From Pseudomonas persica (GTDB taxonomy: Bacteria; Pseudomonadota; Gammaproteobacteria; Pseudomonadales; Pseudomonadaceae): 64,000 nt of DNA. The stretch is taken from contig NZ_OLKL01000011.1 of NCBI RefSeq assembly GCF_900291015.1, forward strand, positions 62,001-126,000, read 5' to 3'. This document shows, piece after piece, positions 33,439 to 45,327 of this stretch. The notes beneath the pieces are model-generated. The model searched no databases. It saw only the letters and a list, made by a program, of their open reading frames with translations, and had not been told where the DNA came from. A program made the position numbers and the translations under genes. Numbering within the stretch: the stretch's first letter is position 1; the number at the start of each line of letters is the position of its first letter.

Positions 33439-34767
33439 TCAGCCGAGGCCGTATTTTTTCACTTTGTCGAACAGCGTGGTCTTGGCCATGCCCAGCTCCT
33501 GGCTGGCCTGGCTCAGGTTGCCGCCAGTGCGTTGCAGGGCGTCGCTGAGCAGGTTGCGCTCGAAGGCTTCCACCGCCTCGGCAAAGCCCAGACCTTGGCT
33601 GGCACCACCGCTGGGGCCTTTCTTGAACGCCGGCAGGCCGAGGGCATAGCGTTCGGCGACGTTGCGCAGTTCACGCACGTTGCCCGGCCAGTCGTGGGCC
33701 ATCAGGCGCGACAGGGTCTGGCTGTCCAGCGTCGGTGTTTCACGGTCGAAGCGCAGGGCCGACTGCTGCAGGAAGTGTTCGAACAACTGCAGGATGTCTT
33801 CGCGGCGCTCGCGCAGCGGCGGGAGCTCCAGGGTTACCACGTTCAGCCGGTAATACAGGTCGCTGCGGAACTGGCCGCTCTGGCCCATGGCATCCAGATC
33901 GGACTTGGTTGCGGCGATAACCCGGCAGTCCACCGCAATGCTCTGGTTCGAGCCAAGCCGCTCCAGGGTGCGCTCTTGCAGCACGCGCAGCAGCTTGATC
34001 TGCAGGTTGATCGGCATGCTCTCCACTTCGTCGAGGAACAGCGTGCCGCCGTTGGCGTGTTCGATCTTGCCGATGCGGCGTTTGCCGGCACCGGTGAAGG
34101 CGTTGGCCTCGTGGCCGAAAATCTCGCTTTCGAACAGGTTTTCCGGCAGGCCGCCACAGTTCAGCGCCACGAACGGCTTGCCCTGGCGACGGCTGAAGTC
34201 GTGCAGGCAGCGGGCGACCAGTTCCTTGCCGGTACCGGTCTCGCCTTCGATCAGCACGTTGGCCGAGGTATCGGCGACGTTGGCGATCAGTTCGCGCAGG
34301 TGCTCCATGGCTGGCGAGCGGCCAATGATGCGCCCCTCCAGGCTGCTTTGCTCGGCCAACTGGCGGCGCAGGGCCACCACTTCGCGCGACAGCCCGCGCT
34401 GTTCAAGGGCGCGGCGTACCACGTCGACCAGGCGCTCCGGGGAGAAAGGCTTTTCCATGAAGTCGTAGGCGCCATTGCGCATGGCGCCAACAGCCATGTC
34501 GATATCGCCGTGCCCGGTGATCAGCACCACCGGCAGGCTGCGGTCGCGGGCCTTGAGGCGGTTGAGCAACTCCAGGCCATCGATGCCCGGCAGGCGGATA
34601 TCGCTGACGACGATGCCGGCGAAGTCGTCGCCGATGCGTTCCAGCGCTTGCTCGGCGCTGCCCACGCCTTCGCAGGCAATGTCTTCCAGGGCCAGCGCCT
34701 GTTGGCAGCCGAGCAGCACATGCGGGTCGTCTTCGACGATCAGGACGGTAAGAGGCGCTTGGTTCAT
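33439..34767 (-). CDS. aauR: sigma-54-dependent response regulator AauR
   Basis: 442-residue NtrC-type activator. The receiver domain has Asp about 56 (VVSDIRLPGIDG). The AAA+ domain has Walker A GETGTGKE near 174, the sigma-54 contact loop NAFTGA near 217-222 (consensus GAFTGA) and Walker B GGTLFLDEVESM. The C-terminal Fis-like helix-turn-helix is LSQASQELGMAKTTLFDKVKKYGL. In P. putida the Aau system senses acidic amino acids and activates their uptake genes. Its gene overlaps aauS by 4 bases and is followed upstream by the transporter it is expected to control, whose promoter region here carries matching enhancers. Confidence 0.93.
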   Translation of the reverse strand: MNQAPLTVLIVEDDPHVLLGCQQALALEDIACEGVGSAEQALERIGDDFAGIVVSDIRLPGIDGLELLNRLKARDRSLPVVLITGHGDIDMAVGAMRNGAYDFMEKPFSPERLVDVVRRALEQRGLSREVVALRRQLAEQSSLEGRIIGRSPAMEHLRELIANVADTSANVLIEGETGTGKELVARCLHDFSRRQGKPFVALNCGGLPENLFESEIFGHEANAFTGAGKRRIGKIEHANGGTLFLDEVESMPINLQIKLLRVLQERTLERLGSNQSIAVDCRVIAATKSDLDAMGQSGQFRSDLYYRLNVVTLELPPLRERREDILQLFEHFLQQSALRFDRETPTLDSQTLSRLMAHDWPGNVRELRNVAERYALGLPAFKKGPSGGASQGLGFAEAVEAFERNLLSDALQRTGGNLSQASQELGMAKTTLFDKVKKYGLG

Positions 34768-36671
34768 GGGTGCTCTGCCGATTCGCTAGGAGGGGAGACC
34801 AGGGGCAGGGCCAGGACGAAGGCCGTGCCACCGCTGACGGGGTGCTCGACGTTGAGACTGCCCTTGGCGGCGGCGGCAAGGCTCGCCGACAGGGTCAGAC
34901 CCAGGCCCAGGCCGTGTTCGCCCGGTTTGGTGGTGAAGAAAGGTTCGAACAGGTGCTTGCGCGCCTCGGGGTCGATGCCGTGGCCATTGTCGCGCACCTG
35001 CAAACGGTACTTGTCGCCCTGCAGCTCGCCTTCCAGCCACAGTTGCGGCAGCGGCTGGGCTGCCATGGCATCCAGGGCGTTGCCGATCAGGTTGACCAGG
35101 ATCTGCTCCAGGCGGGTCTGGTCGATGGCCAGTTGCTGGTCCTCGAACTGATTGTGCAACTGCAAGTGGCAGGCGCTGATGCGGTTGGCCAGCACCTGCA
35201 GGGTGGCGTCCACCGCCTTGGCCAGCGAGGCCTGGCCACTGTCTTCACCGCGCCGGGCGAACGAGCGCAGGCTGGCGGTGATGCGGCCCATGCGGTCGAT
35301 CAGGTCGTTCATGGTGCGCAGGTTGGTGCTGGCGGTTTCCAGCGCCCCGCGTTCGAGGAAGCGCACGGTGTTGCCGGACAAGGTGCGCAGCGCGGCCAGC
35401 GGCTGGTTCAGTTCGTGGGCAATACTGGTGGACATCTGCCCGATGGCGGCCAGCTTGCCGGCCTGTACCAGTTCATCCTGGGCGTGGCGCAGGGTTTGCT
35501 CGGCATGCCGGCGCTCGCGAATCTGGCCCTTCAGGCGTTCGTTGCTGGCGCGCAGGTCGGCCGTGCGTTCGGCAATCCGTCGCTCCAGCTGGCTGTTGGC
35601 CTCCTGCAGGGCCTCGCGGGCTGCCAGGCGGGTGGCGATGACCTTGCGTCGTTCGTTCCAGGCGATGCCAAGAATCGCCAGCAAGGCGAAGGCCACGCCC
35701 ACCAGGATGCCCTGCACCATGGATTCGCGGCGCAGGTCCTGCAGCGGGGTCAGCAGGGTGAAATGCCAGGGCGTATCGGCCAGGCGCCGGGTCTGGGCCA
35801 GGTAGGCCATTTCGTGCACCTTGCCCTGTGCTGTCTCGCTGTTGGCCGGGAAGGTCAGTTTCTCTACGCCATCGGCCAGGGTTTCCCGGGCCAGGGGCTG
35901 CAGTTCGTTCAGCGGCCACCAGTAGTACTGCAGGCTACGGGCCAGACGCTCCTTGATTTGCGGGGTCAGCGGGCGTACCGACTTCAGGCGCCGGGCCGGG
36001 TCGCTGGAAAGAATGATGATGCCGTTCTCGTCGCTGACGAACGCCTCCAGGCGGGCACGCTGCCAGCGCTCCTCGAGGGTGTCCAGGCGCACTTTGATCA
36101 CCGCCACACCAATGATCTTGCCGTGCTCTTCCAGGCCATGGGCCAGGTAATAGCCGGCCTCGCCGGTGGTACTGCCGATACCGTAGAAACGCCCAGGCTC
36201 GCCGCGCACGGCGGTCTGGAAATAGGCCCGGAACGACAGATCCTCGCCGAGGAACGAGTCGGCATCGCGCCAGTTGCTGGTGGCCTGGACCCGGCCATTG
36301 GTGTCGAGGACGAAGATGGCCCGGCTGCGGCTGCGCCGGTTCAGGCCTTCGAGGTATTCGTTGACGATCTGCCGCGAGCCGCCGTCAGGGTCGGTGAGCA
36401 GGTGCGAGACGCTGTCTTCCAGCTCCAGCAGGCTCGGCAGGTAGGTGTACTTGCTGATCTCGCTCTCGACCGTGCGCGCGTGCAGCTCCAGCTGGCGCTC
36501 GCCATTTTCGCTGAGGGTGCGGATGCCGTTGCTCTCGCTGATCAGGTAGCCAACCATTCCCAGGCCGACCATCAGCAGGATGATCAGTGGCGGTAACAGC
36601 AATTGGCGGAGCAGGCGGGATTTCACGGCAGGCTTGGCAGGGAGAAGAAGCGAAGGATCGCATTTCATCAC
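34764..36671 (-). CDS. aauS: sensor histidine kinase AauS
   Basis: 635-residue inner-membrane kinase of the DctB/AauS type. Helix 1 (LLLPPLIILLMVGLGMVGYLI, about 25-46), a large periplasmic dCache sensor domain (about 50-305) and helix 2 (ILVGVAFALLAILGIAW) come first. A coiled coil leads to the HisKA box AHELNQPLAAL (His about 417) and the ATPase domain with NLIGNALDAM and GLGLGLTLS. Expected to respond to glutamate or aspartate and phosphorylate AauR. Its start lies about 70 bases after aatP, so the regulatory genes may be partly co-transcribed with the transporter. Confidence 0.92.
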   Translation of the reverse strand: MMKCDPSLLLPAKPAVKSRLLRQLLLPPLIILLMVGLGMVGYLISESNGIRTLSENGERQLELHARTVESEISKYTYLPSLLELEDSVSHLLTDPDGGSRQIVNEYLEGLNRRSRSRAIFVLDTNGRVQATSNWRDADSFLGEDLSFRAYFQTAVRGEPGRFYGIGSTTGEAGYYLAHGLEEHGKIIGVAVIKVRLDTLEERWQRARLEAFVSDENGIIILSSDPARRLKSVRPLTPQIKERLARSLQYYWWPLNELQPLARETLADGVEKLTFPANSETAQGKVHEMAYLAQTRRLADTPWHFTLLTPLQDLRRESMVQGILVGVAFALLAILGIAWNERRKVIATRLAAREALQEANSQLERRIAERTADLRASNERLKGQIRERRHAEQTLRHAQDELVQAGKLAAIGQMSTSIAHELNQPLAALRTLSGNTVRFLERGALETASTNLRTMNDLIDRMGRITASLRSFARRGEDSGQASLAKAVDATLQVLANRISACHLQLHNQFEDQQLAIDQTRLEQILVNLIGNALDAMAAQPLPQLWLEGELQGDKYRLQVRDNGHGIDPEARKHLFEPFFTTKPGEHGLGLGLTLSASLAAAAKGSLNVEHPVSGGTAFVLALPLVSPPSESAEHP

Positions 36672-36741
36672 AGTGGCCTTGTCACGACCAGCGCCTGCTG
36701 CCCGAAAGGGCAGCGGCGCCGACCGCTTCAGTGAAGCAAAA

Positions 36742-37472
<731 letters not shown>

Positions 37473-37476
<4 letters not shown>

Positions 37477-38144
37477 ACGGTGATCCTTTTTTGCAGGCGC
37501 TTGACCAGCCACGAAGCGGAGAAGCTGATGAGGAAGTACACGACACCGGCGAAGATCAGGAACTCATGGGAGCGCCCGATGATATCGCCGTTGGAACGTG
37601 CCGAGTTGAGGAAGTCCACCAGGCCCACGGTGTATACCAGCGAGGTGTCCTGGAACAGGATGATGCTCTGCTGCAGCAGCAGCGGGGTCATCTTGCGGAA
37701 TGCCTGGGGCAGGATGATCAGGCGCATGGTCTGGCCGTAGGTCATGCCCAGGGCCTGGGCTGCGCCCATCTGGCCCTTGGAGATCGACTGTACGCCGGCG
37801 CGGACGATTTCGCAGAAGTACGCGGCCTCGAACATCATGAATGCCACCACGCAGGAGGTGAAGGCACCCACCGGGGTATCCTCGCCGGTGATCCAGCGCA
37901 GCACGAACGGTACCGCCAGGTAGAACCAGGTGATTACCAGCAGCAGCGGGATCGAGCGGAAGTAGTTGACGTAGGCACCGGCCACGTTCGACAGCAGCTT
38001 GCTCGACGACAGGCGCATCAGGGCCAGGATGGTCCCCAGTACGATGCCGCCGACCACGCCCATGACCATCAGTTGCAGGGTCATGACCATGCCTTCCCAC
38101 AGGGCAGGCAGGGCCGGGATGATTTCGCTGAAATCCATGTCCAT
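37473..38144 (-). CDS. aatM: acidic amino acid ABC transporter permease (AatM/GltK)
   Basis: 223-residue inner-membrane permease with five predicted helices and the EAA loop [27 protein letters not shown]. Pairs with AatQ to form the translocation pore for glutamate/aspartate. Its ATG directly follows the TAA of aatQ with no gap, and its end overlaps aatP. Confidence 0.95.
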
Positions 38145-38891
38145 TTATTTGCCCCCTACGGAAATCAGGCCGGGCACCGAGACTTTCTTCTCGACCATGC
38201 GCATCAGCAGCATCAGGCCCATGTTCAGGGTGAAGTAGATCAGCGTGGCCAGGGTGAAGGCCTCGAACAGGTTGGCCGAGAATTCGGCGGTCTGCTTGGT
38301 CTGCGCCAGCAGTTCCATCAGGCCGATCAGCGACGCCACCGACGAGTTCTTGAACACGTTCAGGAATTCCGAAGTGAGCGGCGGAATGATGATCCGGTAG
38401 GCTTGCGGCAGCAGCACGTTGGTGTAGATCTGCGACAGGCTGAAGCCCATGGCGCGGGCGGCGGCTTCCTGGCCGCGGGGCAGCGCCTGGATGCCGGTAC
38501 GCACCTGTTCGCACACGCGGGCGGCAGTGAACAGGCCCAGGCAAATGACCACGCTGATCAGTGCCGAGGTGGTCGGGTTGAGGTCCTGCTTGAACCATTC
38601 CTGCAGGCCTTCTGGCAGCAGGTCCGGCACCAGGAAGTACCAGATGAACAGCTGCACCAGCAGCGGCACGTTGCGGAACAGCTCCACGTAGGCGGTGGCG
38701 ATGCCTGATACCAGTCGGTTCGGCACGGTGCGCATGACACCGAGCAGCGAGCCCAGCAGCAAGGCGATGATCCAGGCGGTGATGGCGATGGCGATGGTCC
38801 AGCCCAGGCCGGTGACGTACCAGTCCAGATAGGTTTCGCTGCCCACGCCGGTGGACTTGAAGAACACGCCCCAGTCCCAGTTGTAATTCAT
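38145..38891 (-). CDS. aatQ: acidic amino acid ABC transporter permease (AatQ/GltJ)
   Basis: 248-residue permease beginning MNYNWDWGVFFKSTGVGSETYLDWYVTGLGWT, the recognisable GltJ N-terminus. The EAA motif is CEQVRTGIQALPRGQEAAARAMGFS. Heterodimer partner of AatM. It is separated from aatJ by 142 bases containing a stem-loop, which probably lowers expression of the membrane parts relative to the binding protein. Confidence 0.95.
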   Translation of the reverse strand: MNYNWDWGVFFKSTGVGSETYLDWYVTGLGWTIAIAITAWIIALLLGSLLGVMRTVPNRLVSGIATAYVELFRNVPLLVQLFIWYFLVPDLLPEGLQEWFKQDLNPTTSALISVVICLGLFTAARVCEQVRTGIQALPRGQEAAARAMGFSLSQIYTNVLLPQAYRIIIPPLTSEFLNVFKNSSVASLIGLMELLAQTKQTAEFSANLFEAFTLATLIYFTLNMGLMLLMRMVEKKVSVPGLISVGGK

Positions 38892-38933
38892 CGGGATTTC
38901 CCCTCAGACGATTGTTTCACGGGCACCTTCGAG

Positions 38934-38962
38934 CATCCGAGAGCGCTTGGCGCTCCCGGATG
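38934..38962. other. stem-loop between aatJ and aatQ
   Basis: CATCCG-A-GAGCGC / GCGCTC-C-CGGATG forms a 12-bp stem with one internal mismatch and a 3-base loop (TTG). No T-tract follows on the minus strand, so it looks like an mRNA-stabilising or attenuating intercistronic structure rather than a full terminator. Confidence 0.7.
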
Positions 38963-39033
38963 AAAGGTTAGACACTAATGAGCGGCCTGCTGAATTGATG
39001 GGTGCTGTTGAGCACCAGGCCACTATCTGAGAG

Positions 39034-39951
39034 TCAGGACTTCTTCTCGTCCGCGGCCTTGTCGGTCGGCTCGGCGATCAGTTTCTTCAGCTCTTCGCTC
39101 ATCGGGAACTGCAGGTTCAGGCCCTTTGGCGGGATCGGCTTCAGGAACCACTTGTCGTAGCTCTTGTTGACTTCGCCTGACTTGAAGTAACCGACGATGG
39201 CGTCATCGACCGCTTTCTTGAAGGCCGCGTCATCCTTGCGCACCATGCAGCCGTAGATCTCGTACGACTGTGGGGTACCGGTAATGACCCAATCCGACGG
39301 CTTGCGAGCCTTGGCCATTTCGCCGGCGAGCAGGGCGTCATCCATCATGAAGGCCACGGCGCGGCCGCTTTCGAGCATATTGAAGGCTTCACCGTGGTCC
39401 TTGGCGGAAATCACGTTCATCTTCATCTGCTTGTCGGCGTTCATCGCTTTGAGGATGCGCTCGGAGGTGGTACCGGCGGTAGTTACCACGTTCTTGCCGG
39501 CCAGGTCCGGGAAGTCCTTGTATGCTGGCTGACCGTCCTTGACCTTGGTCAGCAGGCGGGTACCGACTTCGAAGATACCGACCGAGAAGCCGACTTGCTG
39601 CTGGCGCTCGACGTTGTTGGTGGTGGAGCCGCACTCGAGGTCCACGGTGCCGTTCTGCACCAGCGGGATGCGGGTCTGGGAGGTGACCAGGTTGTAGCGG
39701 ACCTTGATGTCCGTACCCAGTTGCTTCTTCAGGGCGTCGACGACAGCCAGCTGGATATCATGCGAGTAGCCCACGGGCTCGGGCTTGCCGGCCAGGTAGG
39801 AAAACGGGATGGAGGAGTCGCGGTGGCCCAGGGTGATGGTGCCCGAATCCTTGATCTTCTTCAGGGTGCCGGTCAGTTCTTCGGCCATGGCCGGCGAAGC
39901 GATCACAGCGGCCGCGATGGCGGCGCCCAGCAATTGACGAACGATACGCAT
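39034..39951 (-). CDS. aatJ: acidic amino acid periplasmic binding protein (AatJ/GltI)
   Basis: 305-residue solute-binding protein. Signal peptide MRIVRQLLGAAIAAAVIASPAMA, then ELTGTLKKIKDSGTITLGHRDSSIPFSY, the GltI-type ligand-binding start; the glutamate/aspartate subfamily 3 pattern continues with NGTVDLECGSTTNNVERQQQV. The start is fixed by GAGGAAAAATTG before the ATG. It is the first gene of aatJQMP, behind a sigma-54 promoter and AauR-like enhancers, and has an A-rich Crc/Hfq target near the ribosome site. Confidence 0.95.
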   Translation of the reverse strand: MRIVRQLLGAAIAAAVIASPAMAEELTGTLKKIKDSGTITLGHRDSSIPFSYLAGKPEPVGYSHDIQLAVVDALKKQLGTDIKVRYNLVTSQTRIPLVQNGTVDLECGSTTNNVERQQQVGFSVGIFEVGTRLLTKVKDGQPAYKDFPDLAGKNVVTTAGTTSERILKAMNADKQMKMNVISAKDHGEAFNMLESGRAVAFMMDDALLAGEMAKARKPSDWVITGTPQSYEIYGCMVRKDDAAFKKAVDDAIVGYFKSGEVNKSYDKWFLKPIPPKGLNLQFPMSEELKKLIAEPTDKAADEKKS

Positions 39952-39970
39952 CAATTTTTCCTCGACGTGT

Positions 39971-39978
39971 TTGTTTTT
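39971..39978 (-). promoter_or_regulatory. Crc/Hfq-type A-rich motif upstream of aatJ
   Basis: AAAAACAA on the minus strand, within AAAAAAAACAAACACG, lies about 10 bases before the GAGGA ribosome site of aatJ and fits AANAANAA. Acidic amino acid uptake in P. putida is known to be subject to Crc control, which supports it. Confidence 0.5.
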
Positions 39979-40053
39979 TTTATGGAGCCGTTGGCGGACT
40001 CTCTCGTTCAACGAATACAGCAGGAAGCGAGTGCATTCGGCTACCAAGTGTAG

Positions 40054-40070
40054 AGCATGAGTCGTGCCAA
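40054..40070 (-). promoter_or_regulatory. sigma-54 promoter of aatJQMP
   Basis: On the minus strand TTGGCACG-ACTC-ATGCT matches YTGGCACG-N4-TTGCW with a single deviation (ATGC for TTGC) and exact GG/GC spacing. It is about 105 bases upstream of the aatJ start, on the correct strand. Confidence 0.85.
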
Positions 40071-40108
40071 GCCCTGATGTTGATCATAACGCCGTGAAAA
40101 AGCTGGGG

Positions 40109-40121
40109 ATCAAGGTTTTCT
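40109..40121 (-). promoter_or_regulatory. possible IHF site
   Basis: GATCAA-N4-TTC resembles the IHF consensus WATCAANNNNTTR with two deviations and lies between the sigma-54 promoter and the enhancers, where DNA bending is usually needed. Confidence 0.3.
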
Positions 40122-40146
40122 GAGGTATTTTACTCGTTGGCTATTG

Positions 40147-40191
40147 TCCGGTTTTCCGAATGGATTGGTTGTCGTGAGACGGAAAACCGAA
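40147..40191. promoter_or_regulatory. paired AauR enhancer sites
   Basis: TCCGG-TTTT-CCGAA (40147-40160) and GACGG-AAAA-CCGAA (40178-40191) match the AauR motif TTCGG-N4-CCGAA at 9 and 8 of 10 positions. Their centres are 31 bases apart, three helical turns, and about 90-120 bases upstream of the sigma-54 promoter. Confidence 0.75.
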
Positions 40192-40273
40192 CGAATATGG
40201 CGCGCTGGTGATCTTGCCCGGAGGGTTGACCAACTACTGGCCGCCGCAAGCCATGTTGCGGCGGCCGGCACAT

Positions 40274-41806
40274 TCAGGCGGCCTGTTGTGCTTGAGTTTG
40301 TCGCAGGTAATCACGCAATGCCTGCTGTTCGGCGGCGCTGGTGAAGAGCCCCAGCTTGGTACGACGCCAAAGAATGTCTTCGGCGTCGTGTGCCCATTCT
40401 TCATTGAGCAGGTAATCCACTTCGCGACTGAACAACCCTCCCCCGATGGACTGGCCGAGATCCTCAGGCCCATGCACACCGTCCAGCAGGCGCCAGACGC
40501 GGCTGCCATAGGTGGCTGCCCAGCGCTTGGCGATATCGACCGGCAGCCAGCCACAACGCGCCAGGATGGCATCGACCAAGGCCTGGATGGTGGTCATGTT
40601 TTCGCCCCCGGGCAGCGCCGCGTCGGCAGTCCAGCTACCGCGCATCTGAGCGAAGAACGGCTTCAGTTCGCCCATGGCCGACTCCGCCAGTTTGCGGTAG
40701 GTGGTGAGCTTACCGCCGAACACCGACAGCAATGGCGCCTGGCCCTCGCCTGCGGACAGCGCCAGGGTGTAGTCGCGGGTGACTGCGGAGGGGTTGTCCG
40801 ACTCGTCGTTGCACAGCGGGCGAACGCCCGAGTAAGTGTGCAGGATGTCGGTGTGGCTCAGCTGGTGGTTGAAGTGCTCGTTCACCACCTTCAACAGGTA
40901 GTCGGTTTCCTGTTCAGTGATCGTCACCTTGGCCGGATCGCCGCTGTATTCGCGGTCGGTGGTGCCGATCAGGGTGAAGCGTTGCAGATACGGAATGCAG
41001 AAGACGATGCGCTGGTCCTCGTTCTGCAGAATGTAGGCGTGTTCGCCTTCGTACATGCGCGGCACGATGATGTGGCTGCCCTGGATCAGGCGGATGCCGT
41101 AAGGGGCCTCGAGCTTGAGGTCGTCCTTGATGAAGCTGGCGACCCACGGGCCGGCGGCGTTGACCAAGGCGCGGGCGCGAATGTTCTGCAGGCTGCCGTC
41201 GGTGTGCTGCAGCTCCACGTGCCACAGGCCATCGACGCGCTCGGCGCGCAGGCAACGGGTGCGGGTGTGGATGTGCGCACCATGTTCCCGTGCGGCCATG
41301 GCATTCAGCACCACCAGGCGGGCATCGTCCACCGCGCAGTCGGCATATTCGAAACCACGGCTGATTGCAGGCTTGAGCGGGTAGCCCGGGCCGAAGCGCA
41401 GGCTGCGCGAAGCACCCAGGCGCTTGCGTTTGCCCAGGTGATCGTAAAGGAACAGGCCGGCGCGAATCATCCAGGCCGGGCGCAGGTGCGGGCGGTGCGG
41501 CAGCACGAAGCGCATCGGCTTGACGATGTGGGGGGCTTTGGCCAGCAGCACTTCACGCTCGGCCAGCGCTTCACGCACCAGGCGGAATTCATAGTGCTCC
41601 AGGTAGCGCAGGCCACCGTGGATCAGTTTGCTGCTGGCCGACGAGGTGTGCTGGGCCAGGTCGTCCTTTTCGCAGAGGAATACCTTTAGCCCACGCCCGG
41701 CGGCGTCGGCAGCGATGCCCACGCCATTGATGCCGCCGCCGATCACGGCGAGGTCATAGCAGTCGGCGAGTGGGGGCTGGGACGAAACGGGCTGGGACAC
41801 GGGCAA
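40274..41806 (-). CDS. glpD: aerobic glycerol-3-phosphate dehydrogenase
   Basis: 510-residue flavoprotein at the inner membrane that oxidises glycerol-3-phosphate to dihydroxyacetone phosphate and reduces quinone. N-terminal FAD motif DLAVIGGGINGVGIAADAAGRGL (about 18-40), TSSASSKLIHGGLRYLEHYEF, and the substrate-site segment LIGTTDREYSGDP. Length is standard. Last gene of the glpFKRD order; a GlpR-like operator precedes it. Confidence 0.96.
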   Translation of the reverse strand: MPVSQPVSSQPPLADCYDLAVIGGGINGVGIAADAAGRGLKVFLCEKDDLAQHTSSASSKLIHGGLRYLEHYEFRLVREALAEREVLLAKAPHIVKPMRFVLPHRPHLRPAWMIRAGLFLYDHLGKRKRLGASRSLRFGPGYPLKPAISRGFEYADCAVDDARLVVLNAMAAREHGAHIHTRTRCLRAERVDGLWHVELQHTDGSLQNIRARALVNAAGPWVASFIKDDLKLEAPYGIRLIQGSHIIVPRMYEGEHAYILQNEDQRIVFCIPYLQRFTLIGTTDREYSGDPAKVTITEQETDYLLKVVNEHFNHQLSHTDILHTYSGVRPLCNDESDNPSAVTRDYTLALSAGEGQAPLLSVFGGKLTTYRKLAESAMGELKPFFAQMRGSWTADAALPGGENMTTIQALVDAILARCGWLPVDIAKRWAATYGSRVWRLLDGVHGPEDLGQSIGGGLFSREVDYLLNEEWAHDAEDILWRRTKLGLFTSAAEQQALRDYLRQTQAQQAA

Positions 41807-41842
41807 GGCCTCCTGAGGCTGTTCACATCGAATATGAACATT

Positions 41843-41862
41843 GATGTTCGTTTTCGAAAATA
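41843..41862. promoter_or_regulatory. GlpR-like operator upstream of glpD
   Basis: GATGTTCGTTTTCGAAAATA closely follows the GlpR operator form WATGTTCGWTWWCGAACATW. It is 37 bases upstream of the glpD start. A second TGTTCA/TGAACA-bearing stretch overlaps at 41821-41840. Confidence 0.65.
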
Positions 41863-41973
41863 CTAGCGCAACAGAAAGCCGGTCGCCAGTCAGTCTTTAT
41901 AGAAAAAACTGATCAGATGACAATAAAGTGAACATTTACGAAAATGGCGGGCCGTCTGGCAGCCCGCTGAGGT

Positions 41974-42729
41974 TCAGACCACTTCGAGGCGGATCTTGTA
42001 TTGGTTGAGCTGCTGGGTAAGCGCTGGCGTCGGTGCCTGATCGGTTACCAGGCAGTCGACCAGGCTGATCGAGCCCATGCGCACCATGGCGTTGCGCCCG
42101 AATTTGCTGGAGTCGGCGGCGAGGATCACTTGTCGGGCATTGGCGATGATCGCCTGGGACACCCGCACTTCCTGGTAGTCGAAGTCGAGCAGGCTACCGT
42201 CTTCGTCGATGCCGCTGATGCCCACCAGGGCGAAGTCGACCTTGAACTGGTTGATGAAGTCGACACTGGCCTGGCCGACCACGCCGCCATCGCGGCGCAC
42301 CGTGCCGCCCGCCACCAGCACTTCGAAATCATCCTTGGCGGCAAGGATTGCGGCCACATGCAGGTTATTTGTAATGACCTTCAGGTGATTATGGTTGAGC
42401 AGCGCCCGGGCGATGGACTCGGTGGTCGTGCCAATGTTGATGAACAGCGAGGCATGGTCGGGAATCTGCTGGGCTACGGCCTCGGCGATGCGTTGCTTTT
42501 CGTCGCGCATCTGGTCGGCACGCATGGCGTAGGCGGTGTTCTCGATGCTCGAGTCGTAGGCCGCGCCACCGTGGTAACGGCGCAACAGGTTGAGCTCGGC
42601 CAGCTGATTGATATCACGGCGGATAGTCTGCGGAGTGACGACGAACAGCTGCGCCATTTCCTCGATACTGACGTAACCGCGTTCGCGCACCAGTTCGAGG
42701 ATTTGTTGTTGGCGAGGGGGCAGATTCAT
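41974..42729 (-). CDS. glpR: glycerol-3-phosphate regulon repressor GlpR
   Basis: 251-residue DeoR-family repressor. The helix-turn-helix lies at about 18-40 ([25 protein letters not shown]), and the sugar-phosphate sensor domain has [15 protein letters not shown] and [21 protein letters not shown]. Glycerol-3-phosphate relieves repression of glp genes. The start [14 protein letters not shown] is chosen; upstream codons do not fit the family. It lies between glpK and glpD in the same direction. Confidence 0.94.
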   Translation of the reverse strand: MNLPPRQQQILELVRERGYVSIEEMAQLFVVTPQTIRRDINQLAELNLLRRYHGGAAYDSSIENTAYAMRADQMRDEKQRIAEAVAQQIPDHASLFINIGTTTESIARALLNHNHLKVITNNLHVAAILAAKDDFEVLVAGGTVRRDGGVVGQASVDFINQFKVDFALVGISGIDEDGSLLDFDYQEVRVSQAIIANARQVILAADSSKFGRNAMVRMGSISLVDCLVTDQAPTPALTQQLNQYKIRLEVV

Positions 42730-42825
42730 GGGCGGTCCTTTGGGGCTGCCGGACAAATGCTGCAATGATGCCGTAGGACGCGAACTACGACCAGTGGACT
42801 ATCGGGCCTGCTGTTGCACGCGGTC

Positions 42826-42902
42826 CCTGTGGGAGCGGCTTTAGGCGCGAACACCGGCGCAGCCGGTGCCATTTTCGCGGGTAAACCCGCTCCCACAGGA
42901 TT
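42826..42902. repeat. REPIN between glpK and glpR
   Basis: CCTGTGGGAGCGGCTTTAGGCGCGAACACCGGCGCAGCCGGTGCC is a partial relative of the 203-bp block at 17076 and 25700, followed by a reversed GCGGGTAAACCCGC REP. The left core carries a base change (TTTAGGCGC for TTTAGCCGC) that weakens its palindrome. Confidence 0.8.
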
Positions 42903-42925
42903 TGGGCAAGCTATCGCGCCGGGGA

Positions 42926-45327
<2,402 letters not shown>

